From positions 1 through 59,378 of the forward strand of contig JAVCCF010000117.1 of assembly GCA_030765625.1 (NCBI GenBank): a stretch of DNA of 59,378 nucleotides. Reading direction: 5' to 3'. Shown here piece by piece: positions 48,070-58,570 of this stretch (positions are counted from its first letter, which is position 1; every line of letters starts with the position of its first letter). The position numbers and the translations under genes are program-made. The notes beneath the pieces were generated by a model. The model was not told the origin of the DNA and searched no databases. It saw only the letters and a list, made by a program, of their open reading frames with translations. Source of the stretch: Candidatus Tenebribacter burtonii. GTDB taxonomy: Bacteria; Cloacimonadota; Cloacimonadia; Cloacimonadales; TCS61.

Positions 48070-49143
48070 ATGAATATTATTTATATATGTTTGAGTGTGA
48101 TTACCCTTTCTTTTCTTTCCGTATTTAGCATCACACCTTACATAATAAAACTTGCCAATAAAATAAATTTTCTGGATAATCCCAATGCACGCAAAATTCA
48201 TAAAAAAGCTACTCCACTTTTAGGAGGATTAGCCGTTTTTACTGGCTTCTTAATAATCACCATTTATATTGTTATAATGAATTTACATTCTTTTAACTAC
48301 CCAATTATAGGTTATTTGTTGGGAGCTTTTATTATTATTATTGTTGGCATCATTGATGATAAATTTGGTATGAGCCCGGCAATTAAATTGATCGGTCAGG
48401 CACTTTCATGCTGTGTATTTTTGTATTCTAACAACCTATTTGAACTCTTTGGTCCATTTTACATAACGGTTCCTATACTATTCCTATGGATGGTTGGACT
48501 CATGAATGCCTTAAATTTTCTGGATAACATGGACGGGATCATTACGGGTATGTCAGGTATTCTTGCTCTTGGTTTTTACGCTTTCAGCTTTATCAGCAAA
48601 ACTCATTCTGTTGCTGTTCAAGCAAATTTTATGATGCTTCTATCCTTAATATTTGCAGGTGCAGTATTTGGTTTTCTACCATATAATTTTAATCCTGCAA
48701 AGATATTTCTTGGTGACGCGGGAAGCATGTTTATTGGCTACTTCCTTTCCACAATGGGAATTTTGGCAGGGAGATTAGCCGTAACAAGAATGAATAATTC
48801 AATATTCTATCTGTTACCTGTGTTGTTATTAAGCTATGCTATTTTTGATATTTCGCTTGTAAGTTTTATTAGAAAACGTGATGGTAGAAAGATCAGTCAA
48901 GGTGGCAAAGATCATTCAACTCACCGAATACATAATGCGATGCAATCACCTAAAATTACAGCAATATTTATATATCTTATCAATACAATCATTGTTTTGA
49001 TAACAATTTTAGTTTTTAAAATGGAATCAGGAAAACTGTTGATCATCTCAACTATTTTTTTTGCGGTAATTTTCCTATTCTTCGGCAGGAAATTAGATCA
49101 GGTTCCAGTTGTCATACCGGAAAACCAGTTAAAGGATAAATAG
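48070..49143 (+). CDS. WecA/MraY-family glycosyl-phosphate transferase (undecaprenyl-phosphate GlcNAc-1-P transferase-like)
   Basis: DNPNARKIHKKATPLLGGLAVF, GIIDDKFGMSP, NFLDNMDGIITG, FLGDAGSMFIGY. Confidence 0.92.
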   Translation: MNIIYICLSVITLSFLSVFSITPYIIKLANKINFLDNPNARKIHKKATPLLGGLAVFTGFLIITIYIVIMNLHSFNYPIIGYLLGAFIIIIVGIIDDKFGMSPAIKLIGQALSCCVFLYSNNLFELFGPFYITVPILFLWMVGLMNALNFLDNMDGIITGMSGILALGFYAFSFISKTHSVAVQANFMMLLSLIFAGAVFGFLPYNFNPAKIFLGDAGSMFIGYFLSTMGILAGRLAVTRMNNSIFYLLPVLLLSYAIFDISLVSFIRKRDGRKISQGGKDHSTHRIHNAMQSPKITAIFIYLINTIIVLITILVFKMESGKLLIISTIFFAVIFLFFGRKLDQVPVVIPENQLKDK

Positions 49144-49218
49144 GTCATCACTCAGAATTATTGACAAGAATGGACTAACTGAAGAAATTAGAATTCTTGA
49201 AAATGGAAGAATAAATAT

Positions 49219-50625
49219 ATGAAAATTAAAATAATCATGGTCATATTGATATTGCTTACTGTTGTATCCAGCCATTGTTGGGTAAACAACAAATTTAATA
49301 TTGCTCATCAATTATATAAAAAAAGCAATTATGTAATGGCCATTAAAAACTATGATGATTTCTTAGAAACTTCAATTAATGGAGCATTATCAACACAGGC
49401 AGAATTAGAACGTTCCGATTGTTATTATCAACTTGGTTATAAGGCTTATTCTAAAGAAAACTGGCTCTTAGCTTCACGTCTTTTCTTTTTGTCAAATTCA
49501 GAAATTGCTGATTCAAAACTTGATGATTGTTACTTTCAATTAGCACAGCAACAGCTTTTAGAAAATGCTCCCACATCTGCTTTAGAATATTACCAAAAAG
49601 TTGTTTTATATTTAAAAGATTCTGAACATATCCCCGAGATTTTATTCAATAGGATTTTAATATATATCGAAATGGGAAACAAACTCTCTGCTTTTAGTGA
49701 TTATAATTTTCTTTGGGAAAATCATCCGGATAATTCTTATACAATCGAAATACAACCGTACATAGATGATCTGATACCAATATTTATTAATGAATCTCTT
49801 GTTTTTAAAGATTCATTGAAATATGATATTGCAATTAATATGTTATCTATGTTAGGTCAGTATCCATCAAAATTTCAAAATGATATCTTTACACACATCA
49901 GTGATCTATATCTACTTAAAGCTGATGAAGCGCTAACATTGGGAGAGTACGAGCTTATTAAAGAATTTCTTGATTTGAGTGTTGAAAACGATGAAACAAA
50001 AAAAGAAATTGTTGGCGAAACAACTAAAAATATTTGTTCGCAAATTATTCAAGATGGAGATGAACTAGCTTCTAATTTCCAATTTGATGAAGCAATTGAA
50101 ATATATAATAATTGCTTTGTGCTGATCCCTGATTATTCAATTTGCACGAATATTATTAATAAAACAAATAACAAAAAACAAAATTATTATTCTGCTTTGG
50201 AGAATGAAAATATTGCAATCCAATTTGAAGCTGAAAAAGAATTTGCATCTGCTTATTCTTATTATAACAAATCCTACAAACTCTTCCAAACTGATAGAGT
50301 TAGAAAAAAAATATCTTTAATGAGCAATATAATTCAATCGGAAAAAGACCCAAAAGCTTTTGCAGAAACAATCATAAAGGAATATAAAAAAGGTATTATT
50401 CCAGCTGGTGTTAGTGCAACAGAATCATTATTAATTGCTCAATACGGCGATCGAGTTGATTCTTCCGGCTGGAAAGTATATTATTCAATAGGTGAATTCA
50501 AATATGAAGTAAGATTTGATCTGCTTTCACCAGAGAAAAATTATTATTATGCATGGCGCGTAAACATTAAAACCCGTGAAATCACTTCACTAAATAAAAT
50601 TTCTGATGATATGATGAAAAGGTAA
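49219..50625 (+). CDS. TPR-like secreted/periplasmic protein
   Basis: Signal peptide; YKKSNYVMAIKNYDDFLE and SALEYYQKVVLYLKD helical repeats. Confidence 0.6.
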   Translation: MKIKIIMVILILLTVVSSHCWVNNKFNIAHQLYKKSNYVMAIKNYDDFLETSINGALSTQAELERSDCYYQLGYKAYSKENWLLASRLFFLSNSEIADSKLDDCYFQLAQQQLLENAPTSALEYYQKVVLYLKDSEHIPEILFNRILIYIEMGNKLSAFSDYNFLWENHPDNSYTIEIQPYIDDLIPIFINESLVFKDSLKYDIAINMLSMLGQYPSKFQNDIFTHISDLYLLKADEALTLGEYELIKEFLDLSVENDETKKEIVGETTKNICSQIIQDGDELASNFQFDEAIEIYNNCFVLIPDYSICTNIINKTNNKKQNYYSALENENIAIQFEAEKEFASAYSYYNKSYKLFQTDRVRKKISLMSNIIQSEKDPKAFAETIIKEYKKGIIPAGVSATESLLIAQYGDRVDSSGWKVYYSIGEFKYEVRFDLLSPEKNYYYAWRVNIKTREITSLNKISDDMMKR

Positions 50626-50630
50626 AGATT

Positions 50631-51209
50631 ATGAATAGATATTTAATTATTTTTGTACTTCTTTTTGCGACTTTGTTAACTGCAGAGGAATTTAATATTA
50701 AAAAATTTTCTAATCCTTCAAAATATAATTGGAAAAACATGGAAGATAGATCTAAAGCTAGAGAAGATTTCGACAACAGAGAAAAATTACTTCAAATATA
50801 TGAATTAAATAAACAACAGGTTCTTGGCAACATGATAAAATCCGCCCTTGCTCCTGGTTGGGGACATTATACATCTCATGACTATATAAAAGGACACACT
50901 TTTTTAGCCTCTGAAATTATTTTATTTGGTACTAGTTTATATTTTTATATACAAGCTATGGATGATTATCATAATTATGAAGATTCGAATTATATAGGTG
51001 ATATCGAACAATTTTACCTTGATGCAAACAGCAATTACAAGAATGCACAACTCTTTCTTAGCCTAGGTGCTATAGTTTGGCTATATACGATCTATGATTC
51101 CATAAATGCTACACAAGAATATAATCAGAGTTATTGGAATGAACTCTCTAAGAAGAGCCACTCACAAAAGGTTGTTATTACTCCAACAAGTATAACATTG
51201 AGGTTCTAA
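50631..51209 (+). CDS. DUF5683-like membrane/envelope protein
   Basis: Signal peptide, KSALAPGWGHYTSHDYIKG motif. Confidence 0.55.
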   Translation: MNRYLIIFVLLFATLLTAEEFNIKKFSNPSKYNWKNMEDRSKAREDFDNREKLLQIYELNKQQVLGNMIKSALAPGWGHYTSHDYIKGHTFLASEIILFGTSLYFYIQAMDDYHNYEDSNYIGDIEQFYLDANSNYKNAQLFLSLGAIVWLYTIYDSINATQEYNQSYWNELSKKSHSQKVVITPTSITLRF

Positions 51210-51592
51210 TGAAATATATTATACTAATTATTTTAGTCCTGTTAATCTTATCATGTTCTCTTAAACGTACAAATCCACTTGATCCATTAGTGAGCGGAAC
51301 TGAAGATCCTAACAGAGTAACAAATATTGAAGTTGTTACTGCTGGAAATAATACAATTAACATAACATGGGATACAATGATAAATATAGACGGATATTAT
51401 ATTTACCGATCTTATGGTTCTAATAATTTATATGAACTTATAAAAGATGAAGGAGATATATCAGTACATGAATATTTTGATAATGATGTAGAAGATATTT
51501 CCAATGTTTGGTATATAATGTCTGCTTATATCGTGGTTGACAGTGCAAAACTGGAGGGATACAGATCAGAACCAACAACTTGGACTCAATGA
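51209..51592 (+). CDS. Small lipoprotein with fibronectin type III-like domain
   Basis: Lipobox LILSC; NRVTNIEVVTAGNNTINITWDTMINIDGYYIYRS. Confidence 0.65.
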   Translation: MKYIILIILVLLILSCSLKRTNPLDPLVSGTEDPNRVTNIEVVTAGNNTINITWDTMINIDGYYIYRSYGSNNLYELIKDEGDISVHEYFDNDVEDISNVWYIMSAYIVVDSAKLEGYRSEPTTWTQ

Positions 51593-53760
51593 GCTTTCTG
51601 GATGATCTGAATCCACCGCAGCGAAAGGTAGCAACCACAACCGAAGGACCTATTCTTGTCTTGGCTGGAGCAGGGAGCGGAAAAACTCGTTCTATTATCT
51701 ACCGTATAGCATATTTCATAAACGTTAAACACATCAACCCATATAATATTCTGGCTGTAACTTTTACAAATAAAGCTGCCAGAGTGTTAAAAGATAGATT
51801 ACAAAAATCGTTTAATATCTCTGCTTACTCGTTATGGGTTGGTACATTTCATTCAATTTGTACGCGTATTCTGCGAGCTGAGCAGGATTTTTTGCCATTT
51901 ACTTCTGATTTTTCAATTTTTGATGAGGTAGATCAAAAATCAATTTTTAAGAAGATCTACAAAAAATCAGAAATTGATTCTAAAGATTTTCCACCACGAA
52001 AAGTAGCTTCATTAATTAGTAACCAGAAAAATTCACTTATTCTTCCAAAAGATTTCTTTGATTTCAATGAAGAAAATTATTTCACGGAAATTACTTACAA
52101 AATATACAAAGAATATCAAAATTTCCTGCTTGAAAATAATGCACTCGATTTTGATGATCTATTAATGTACACAGCAATTTTACTTCATGATAATAAAGCT
52201 GTAAGAAAAAAATATGTCGATAAGTTCAAATATGTGATGATAGATGAATATCAGGATACAAATTATGCACAATTTAAAATAGTGAACCTAATTGCCAGAG
52301 AACACCAGAATCTTTGTGTTGTAGGTGATGATGATCAAGCTATCTACAGCTGGCGCGGTGCGAATATCAGTAATATTTTAAATTTCGAAAAAGATTATAA
52401 TAACGTACTTACGGTAAAACTAGAACAAAATTACCGTTCTCCAAAATCTATTTTAGATGCTGCCAACTGCTTGATAAAGAATAATTCAGAACGGCATCCG
52501 AAAGAGTTATGGACTGATATAATTTCCAAAGAAAAACCAAAACTACTTAAACTTGAAAATGAGAGAGAAGAAGCTGAATTTGTTGCAGAAATGGTAGCTC
52601 AACTTATTTCATCTGGTAAAAGTTTAAATGACTGTTTAGTACTTTATCGAACCAATGCTCAGTCACGTATTTTTGAGAATGCCTTTTACCAGCATAAGTT
52701 AAAATATCAGATTGTTGGTGGAGTTAATTATTATCAGCGTAAAGAGATCAAAGATATTGTGGCTTATCTGCGAATACTGGTAAATCCTCAGGATTCAAAT
52801 AGTTTTTTTAGAATTATTAATTTCCCTCCTCGTAAAATTGGGAAGGTTTCAACAGAGAGGATTGAAAGATTCGCCCAAGATAATGAAATGACTTTGTTTG
52901 ATGCTGTTCAAAATGAGATATCAACTCTTAATGGAAAAACTGCTAAAACCGTTTTAGAATTTGGTAAACTCTTGAAAAAATGGAAAACGTTATCGCTGGA
53001 GATTCCCGTAACTTCATTAGTTAAAAATATAATTGAAGAGCTCGAACTTATTGAAATTTATGATAGTAGTAATGATCCAAAAGATATTGCACGTGCAGAA
53101 AATTTGAAAGAATTTGTTACTGCAGCTCAAGAATTTTCTGATAATTTTGAAAATGACACAGAAAAAGTTCCAATGCTTACCGATTTTCTTCAAAGTATTT
53201 CATTACAAACTGATATGGATAATCTGGATGAAAATATTGAAACAGTAAAACTCATGACAATGCATAATGCTAAAGGATTAGAATTTGATCATGTATTCAT
53301 TGTCGGCATGGAAGATGGACTTATTCCCCATTCGCGTTCTATTGATGATGTCCAAAAATTGGAAGAAGAGCGTCGCCTTTTATATGTAGCTATTACACGT
53401 GCAAAAAAATCTGTTCATCTTACTTACACCCGAATGCGTTCTATTTTTGGCTCAATTTCTATAGCTGTTCCCAGTCGCTTTTTAATTGAGATCGATGATA
53501 ATCTTATAGACACTGAAAATAACCGTTATTATGATTTAATGGCACCACGCCCAAAAAGGAGAAATAAAAACAAAAAACCCGTTATTACCGAAAATCAGAA
53601 ATATTTTAAGATTGGACAAAAAATTTACCATAACAAATTTGGTAAAGGTGTTGTTCTAAACGTTGATGGCTCAGGAAGAAATGCAAAATTATCAATTTCT
53701 TTTTCCAGTGGTCAACTCAAGAAAATAGTTGGTACATTTGTAACAATGGGAGAATTATGA
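51589..53760 (+). CDS. pcrA: UvrD/PcrA-type DNA helicase
   Basis: LNPPQRKVATTTEGPILVLAGAGSGKTRSI, VVGDDDQAIYSWRGA, TMHNAKGLEFDHVFIVGMEDGLIPH; start ATG 51589 overlaps previous stop. Confidence 0.95.
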   Translation: MSFLDDLNPPQRKVATTTEGPILVLAGAGSGKTRSIIYRIAYFINVKHINPYNILAVTFTNKAARVLKDRLQKSFNISAYSLWVGTFHSICTRILRAEQDFLPFTSDFSIFDEVDQKSIFKKIYKKSEIDSKDFPPRKVASLISNQKNSLILPKDFFDFNEENYFTEITYKIYKEYQNFLLENNALDFDDLLMYTAILLHDNKAVRKKYVDKFKYVMIDEYQDTNYAQFKIVNLIAREHQNLCVVGDDDQAIYSWRGANISNILNFEKDYNNVLTVKLEQNYRSPKSILDAANCLIKNNSERHPKELWTDIISKEKPKLLKLENEREEAEFVAEMVAQLISSGKSLNDCLVLYRTNAQSRIFENAFYQHKLKYQIVGGVNYYQRKEIKDIVAYLRILVNPQDSNSFFRIINFPPRKIGKVSTERIERFAQDNEMTLFDAVQNEISTLNGKTAKTVLEFGKLLKKWKTLSLEIPVTSLVKNIIEELELIEIYDSSNDPKDIARAENLKEFVTAAQEFSDNFENDTEKVPMLTDFLQSISLQTDMDNLDENIETVKLMTMHNAKGLEFDHVFIVGMEDGLIPHSRSIDDVQKLEEERRLLYVAITRAKKSVHLTYTRMRSIFGSISIAVPSRFLIEIDDNLIDTENNRYYDLMAPRPKRRNKNKKPVITENQKYFKIGQKIYHNKFGKGVVLNVDGSGRNAKLSISFSSGQLKKIVGTFVTMGEL

Positions 53761-54707
53761 GAACGTTAAAGATCCTAATGATAATAATGATATTATTTGT
53801 GGCACTGGAACTATCTGCTACAAAATATGCAGGCGAGATATTCCAAATCGGTGCAGGAGTAAACAATTTTGCTTTAGGAAATTGTGGAGTAACTGATATA
53901 AATTCTTCCAGCCTTGCCTATTGGAATTCCGCTTTACTTACACTTGTTAATAAGAATAGATTCGAACTGATGCATGCTGAAGAATACTCAGGGCTTCTCT
54001 CTTACGATACAGTTTCTGGGATATGGGGAAAGACTAATAAATTCTCTATTGTTCTTACCAGAATTGGAGTTGATAATATACCATTAACTGAATTAGAGAA
54101 TCCAGATGAACCAATATCGGGAAGTAACCGACCTTACAAATATGGTTCTGTAAATAACTCTGACTTCGTTGTCTATTTTGGTTTTGCCAGAAAACTAGGT
54201 AACTATAATATAGGTTTTACACCAAAACTTGCTTACCGGAATCTTGCTGATGAAAATGGAGTTGGATTTGGAGCAGACATTTCTACATTCTTTATGTTAT
54301 CAGAAAAAACAGTACTAGCCGTTAAATTAAGAGATTTTTTTTCTACTCAGATTCTTTGGGGAAATGGAACTCATGAGATCGTAAATCCATCTTTAGATTC
54401 AGAAATAAATCATAGTTTTATTCTTCCTGTTTTAAATAGGAATTCCACCGCTTACCTCCGTACAGAAATATTCGCAGAAGGAAGAAACACATCTTCTTCT
54501 GTTGCAATCGGACCATTAAGTTTAGATTATCATCTGGGCTATGAGGTTAATCTTCATTCTGCTATTAATCTTTATATGGGTTATGATCTAACCAACTTTA
54601 CTTCCGGATTAAAACTCAAAATAAAAAACTGGGATATCAACTATTCTTTTGAGTATGATAATGAACTTGAAAATTCTCATAGGGTTTCTGTTGGATTAAA
54701 TCTGTAA
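53757..54707 (+). CDS. PorV/PorQ-family outer-membrane protein (second copy)
   Basis: KYAGEIFQIGAGVNNFALGNCGVTDINSSSLAYWNSALL. Confidence 0.72.
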   Translation: MRTLKILMIIMILFVALELSATKYAGEIFQIGAGVNNFALGNCGVTDINSSSLAYWNSALLTLVNKNRFELMHAEEYSGLLSYDTVSGIWGKTNKFSIVLTRIGVDNIPLTELENPDEPISGSNRPYKYGSVNNSDFVVYFGFARKLGNYNIGFTPKLAYRNLADENGVGFGADISTFFMLSEKTVLAVKLRDFFSTQILWGNGTHEIVNPSLDSEINHSFILPVLNRNSTAYLRTEIFAEGRNTSSSVAIGPLSLDYHLGYEVNLHSAINLYMGYDLTNFTSGLKLKIKNWDINYSFEYDNELENSHRVSVGLNL

Positions 54708-54708
54708 T

Positions 54709-55860
54709 ATGAAAAAAATTGCAGTTCTTGGTATCACTGGTTCAATTGGAATCTCTACCATTGAGGTTGTTCGACAGCACCCACAAGATTTTGAAATAGT
54801 TCTAGCTTCATCAAATAATAATCATTACAAATTATTTGAGTTAGCAGAAGAATTTAATATCCCAGAACTTGTTATAACTAATTCCGCACTGAAACAAAAA
54901 ATTATAGATATTCCAAGAAATTCTGACCTTACTTTTGGTGAGGATGAGTTACAAAGAAAAATTGAATCAGTAGAATGTGACATTATTTTGAACGCAATTT
55001 CCGGCTCTGCCGGATTACGTTCTTCTATAACAACAATTTCTAAAGGTACAGATCTTGCACTGGCAAATAAAGAATCACTAATTATGGCTGGACATAAGAT
55101 CATGAAAATGGTGAAAAATTCCAAAGCAAATCTTTTACCTGTAGACAGTGAGCACAGTGCCATTCTGCAAGCAATTGGGAGTTCCACACCGGATGAAATA
55201 CGTTCCATTATTATTACTGCTTCCGGTGGCCCATTTAGAGATCTGCCTTTAAATGAATTTGAAAATATCACACTGGAAGATGCGCTTAAACATCCAACCT
55301 GGAATATGGGTGCAAAGATAACAATTGATTCTGCCACAATGATGAATAAGGGATTGGAAATAATCGAAGCACACTGGTTATTTGATAAGTCTTATGAAAA
55401 TATAAAAGCTGTAATTCATCCGCAATCAATTTTACATTCTTTTGTAGAATTTATTGATGGCTCTATTGTCGCACAACTAAGCTTCCCAACTATGAAAATT
55501 CCGATTCTCTACGCTCTTTCTCATCCCAAACATATTAAATCATCAATCCAGAAAACAAACATTCTTGATCTTCCTAATTTGACTTTTAGTGAGCTGTCAA
55601 TTGAGAGATACCCGCTTTATAACATTGCCATTAATGCAGGCACGGAAGGTGGAATTTTACCAACCGTTTTAAACGCTTCCAACGAAGCTGCGATAGATCT
55701 ATTCTTGAATAAGAAGATACGTTTTAATTATATAAGCAGAATCGTTGAGAAACAGATCAATAAATTTCATAATTTTCAGGATCCAAGTATTGAAGAGATA
55801 ATTAAAATAAATAAAGACGTATATATTCAAACTAAACAGAATTACAAAAATCTGATCTGA
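54709..55860 (+). CDS. dxr: 1-deoxy-D-xylulose 5-phosphate reductoisomerase
   Basis: IAVLGITGSIGISTIEVVRQHP, LANKESLIMAGH, LLPVDSEHSAI, DSATMMNKGLEIIEAHWLF. Confidence 0.97.
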   Translation: MKKIAVLGITGSIGISTIEVVRQHPQDFEIVLASSNNNHYKLFELAEEFNIPELVITNSALKQKIIDIPRNSDLTFGEDELQRKIESVECDIILNAISGSAGLRSSITTISKGTDLALANKESLIMAGHKIMKMVKNSKANLLPVDSEHSAILQAIGSSTPDEIRSIIITASGGPFRDLPLNEFENITLEDALKHPTWNMGAKITIDSATMMNKGLEIIEAHWLFDKSYENIKAVIHPQSILHSFVEFIDGSIVAQLSFPTMKIPILYALSHPKHIKSSIQKTNILDLPNLTFSELSIERYPLYNIAINAGTEGGILPTVLNASNEAAIDLFLNKKIRFNYISRIVEKQINKFHNFQDPSIEEIIKINKDVYIQTKQNYKNLI

Positions 55861-55955
55861 TCAGCTCATTTTATTCGTAAACACAGTTTCTCACTAGTTT
55901 AAATTCATTTTTATAAAACCTGATTCGTACATAAATGTAATTATAGGATAAAAAT

Positions 55956-58307
55956 ATGCAAAAAAATCAAACTCTGATTATTCCTGCATTTCTTTGGATT
56001 CTAGGTATAATTATCGCCAGTCATACTGTTTTGCCAATTTTATTTCTATTGATTGTAATTCCAATTCTGCTGCTTTTTTCTTTCATTAAAAAAATCCGGT
56101 TTATAAGCTTTTGTTTTGCTGTGATCTTTTTGGGAATTCTCCGATACGATATTCAGTTAGAGATCCCTCAAAATAATATTAAAGTAATATTAGAGAAGAA
56201 TCCTACTATTATTCAACCCATTAAGGGCAGAATAATCTCGGAAGTAAAAAGTAAAGATGGAAACTTCAATTTCATCTTGGAACTTCATCAGATAAGAAAA
56301 AGTAAAGTAATCGGAAAAATTAAATTCTATACAAGAACTGACAGCTTAAATTATGGAGATATTATTTCTGTGATTGCCACCATTAACAAACTTCCAGGTT
56401 CTACCAATCCTGCATCATTCGATTATAAAGAATTCCTCGAGGCAAAAAGAATTTTTGGTTCCGGATGGTCAATATCACCTGTTAAAAAGATTGGGAATAA
56501 AACTGAGATATTCCAAAATACAGTTATCATTATCAGAAAATATTTACGATGTAGAATAGAGAATAGATTTGGAGAATATGCCGGTTTCGTAAAGGCGATA
56601 GTTATCGCTGAAAAAGATGAAATTGATGATGAACGAAACATAATGTGTAAAGCAGGATTAAGCCATTTGCTTGCAGTGAGTGGATTACACGTTGGGCTTC
56701 TTTCACTTATTATACTGTCAGTGCTGAATATTTTCATACCAAAGAGAAACATCAGTCGGATAATTACAATGTGTCTCCTACTCATTTATGCAGCGATCTG
56801 CTTATGGGCACCATCCGTTACCAGAGCTGCTATAATGATAATACTATTCCTTCTGGTAAAAATTATACAACGTAAACCGATTGCTAACAATATCCTCTTT
56901 GCCAGCCTACTTATAATAACTGCTATTAATCCCAATCAACTTTTTTCTGTCGGACTTCAAATGTCTTATCTGGCAGTTTTTATTCTATTAAATGTATTAC
57001 CCAGATTCCAGTTTATAAAAGTAAAAAAAGAAGAGCTCGAATTGCTGGGTAGAGGAAAACACATTTTAAATGGAATATTAATACTCATCTGCACATCATT
57101 TATTCTGAATATTTTTCTCGCACCGCTTACAGCCTATAATTTTCATCAATTCGGATTTAATGGAATTGCCGGTAACCTTTTGGGAATCCCGCTCATTGGA
57201 ATGATCCTACCCTTAAGCTTGATTATAATTTTTCTCCCTGAATTTTTCATCCCACTATTTCAAAATAGTTTCCGGTTATTAATGTTGATATTTGAAAAAT
57301 GGACCCATATCTCTGCTGATTTTCCTCTCCATTTCGATTTTATTTTTATCTCAATTATTCATTTGTTTCTATTATATTTTATACTTTTTGCTTTAGTCTT
57401 AGCAATTAAAAGTACAAGCAAACAAAGAAAATGGATATTCATTGCTGTTATATTTCTTTCTGGTATTTTTATCTCATTAGGAAAACAAAGCTCCAATAAA
57501 CTTATTATTACCTTCTTTGATTGCGGACTTGGTGATCTTGCACTGATCCAGACTCCACAGAATGAAACCATATTTATTGATACAGGTCCCCCTGAAAAGA
57601 CGGTAAATTCTTTCCTTCGTTCTGCTCTTCCCTATTTACAGAAAAATGGAATAAAAAGTATCGATCATGTTCTTATAACTCATGCTCATAATGATCATTA
57701 TGGTGGTGTATTTAGTGTATTTGAAAATGTTGAAGTAAAGAACTTAATTACAACTGACGAATTTCAGAATAGAAAAATTTGGGATAGCATTACAGGAATA
57801 GTAGAAACCGAAAGATGTTCAGTTTTAACAATATTAGATACAACTCATATAAATTTTGATAAGATCAATTTTAAAATCATTCATCCTGACAGATCGTACA
57901 AAGATAATAATATCAATAACCTTTCTATTGTTGTACGGTTAGATTATGGAGAACTTTCTGTACTCTTTACCGGTGATCTGGAACATGAAGGGGAAGAATA
58001 TCTACTAGATAATTATCCGGAATTCCTGGATTGTGATGTACTTAAAGTTGGACATCATGGCAGTAAAACTGCCAGTTCTCCTGACTTTATCAAAGCAGTT
58101 GATCCGCAATATGCAATAATTTCTACAGCTAAAAAAAACAGATTCAATTTTCCTCATCAAATAACTTTGGAAAAATATGAATTTTTAGAACAGAATTTAA
58201 TGATAACTGGTTATGATGGCGCTTGCCAAATTGTATCAGATGGTAATAGTGCAAAGATCACAACTTTTGTATCACAGAAAAATATTATTGATAGCGATTT
58301 GAAATAA
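55956..58307 (+). CDS. comEC: ComEC/Rec2 competence DNA channel
   Basis: LLAVSGLHVGLL competence domain and C-terminal MBL domain LITHAHNDHYGG ... LKVGHHGSKTASS. Confidence 0.94.
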   Translation: MQKNQTLIIPAFLWILGIIIASHTVLPILFLLIVIPILLLFSFIKKIRFISFCFAVIFLGILRYDIQLEIPQNNIKVILEKNPTIIQPIKGRIISEVKSKDGNFNFILELHQIRKSKVIGKIKFYTRTDSLNYGDIISVIATINKLPGSTNPASFDYKEFLEAKRIFGSGWSISPVKKIGNKTEIFQNTVIIIRKYLRCRIENRFGEYAGFVKAIVIAEKDEIDDERNIMCKAGLSHLLAVSGLHVGLLSLIILSVLNIFIPKRNISRIITMCLLLIYAAICLWAPSVTRAAIMIILFLLVKIIQRKPIANNILFASLLIITAINPNQLFSVGLQMSYLAVFILLNVLPRFQFIKVKKEELELLGRGKHILNGILILICTSFILNIFLAPLTAYNFHQFGFNGIAGNLLGIPLIGMILPLSLIIIFLPEFFIPLFQNSFRLLMLIFEKWTHISADFPLHFDFIFISIIHLFLLYFILFALVLAIKSTSKQRKWIFIAVIFLSGIFISLGKQSSNKLIITFFDCGLGDLALIQTPQNETIFIDTGPPEKTVNSFLRSALPYLQKNGIKSIDHVLITHAHNDHYGGVFSVFENVEVKNLITTDEFQNRKIWDSITGIVETERCSVLTILDTTHINFDKINFKIIHPDRSYKDNNINNLSIVVRLDYGELSVLFTGDLEHEGEEYLLDNYPEFLDCDVLKVGHHGSKTASSPDFIKAVDPQYAIISTAKKNRFNFPHQITLEKYEFLEQNLMITGYDGACQIVSDGNSAKITTFVSQKNIIDSDLK

Positions 58308-58331
58308 AAGATATTAACTACTTGGAGAAAA

Positions 58332-58379
58332 GTAGAGCGAGCTGCTAACTCGCTTTAACGACCAAAATGGTCGTTCTAC
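58332..58379. repeat. REP-like three-way-junction palindromic element
   Basis: Outer stem GTAGA/TCTAC enclosing GCGAG...CTCGC and AACGACCA-aaa-TGGTCGTT hairpins. Confidence 0.65.
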
Positions 58380-58389
58380 AATATTTTTT

Positions 58390-58419
58390 GAAAACAAAAA
58401 GCCCCGGCAAGCCGGGGCT
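58390..58419 (-). terminator. Rho-independent terminator for the minus-strand gene ending at 58553
   Basis: Minus: AGCCCCGGC-TT-GCCGGGGCT followed by TTTTTGTTTTC. Confidence 0.85.
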
Positions 58420-58437
58420 AATTTATCCAGTGAAGGT

Positions 58438-58570
58438 TTACTTCATTAAAAGTAAGAAGTTGCCTGACCACTTACAAGTGGTCAGGCGTAATTACCTTAC
58501 TTCATAAGGAAGAAAAGTTGCCCCTCCAAAAATAGGTCGGGGCTAAATTCTCTTACTTCATAAGGATCAT
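58438..58570 (-). repeat. Tandem ladder of three gene-end modules ((F)LLLMK*, FLMK*, ILMK*) each followed by a GC-rich hairpin
   Basis: Stop codons (TTA on +) at 58438-58440, 58497-58499 and 58553-58555, preceded on minus by ATGAAGTAA context; hairpins GCCTGACCACTT/AAGTGGTCAGGC and GCCCCGACC/GGAGGGGC. Confidence 0.75.
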
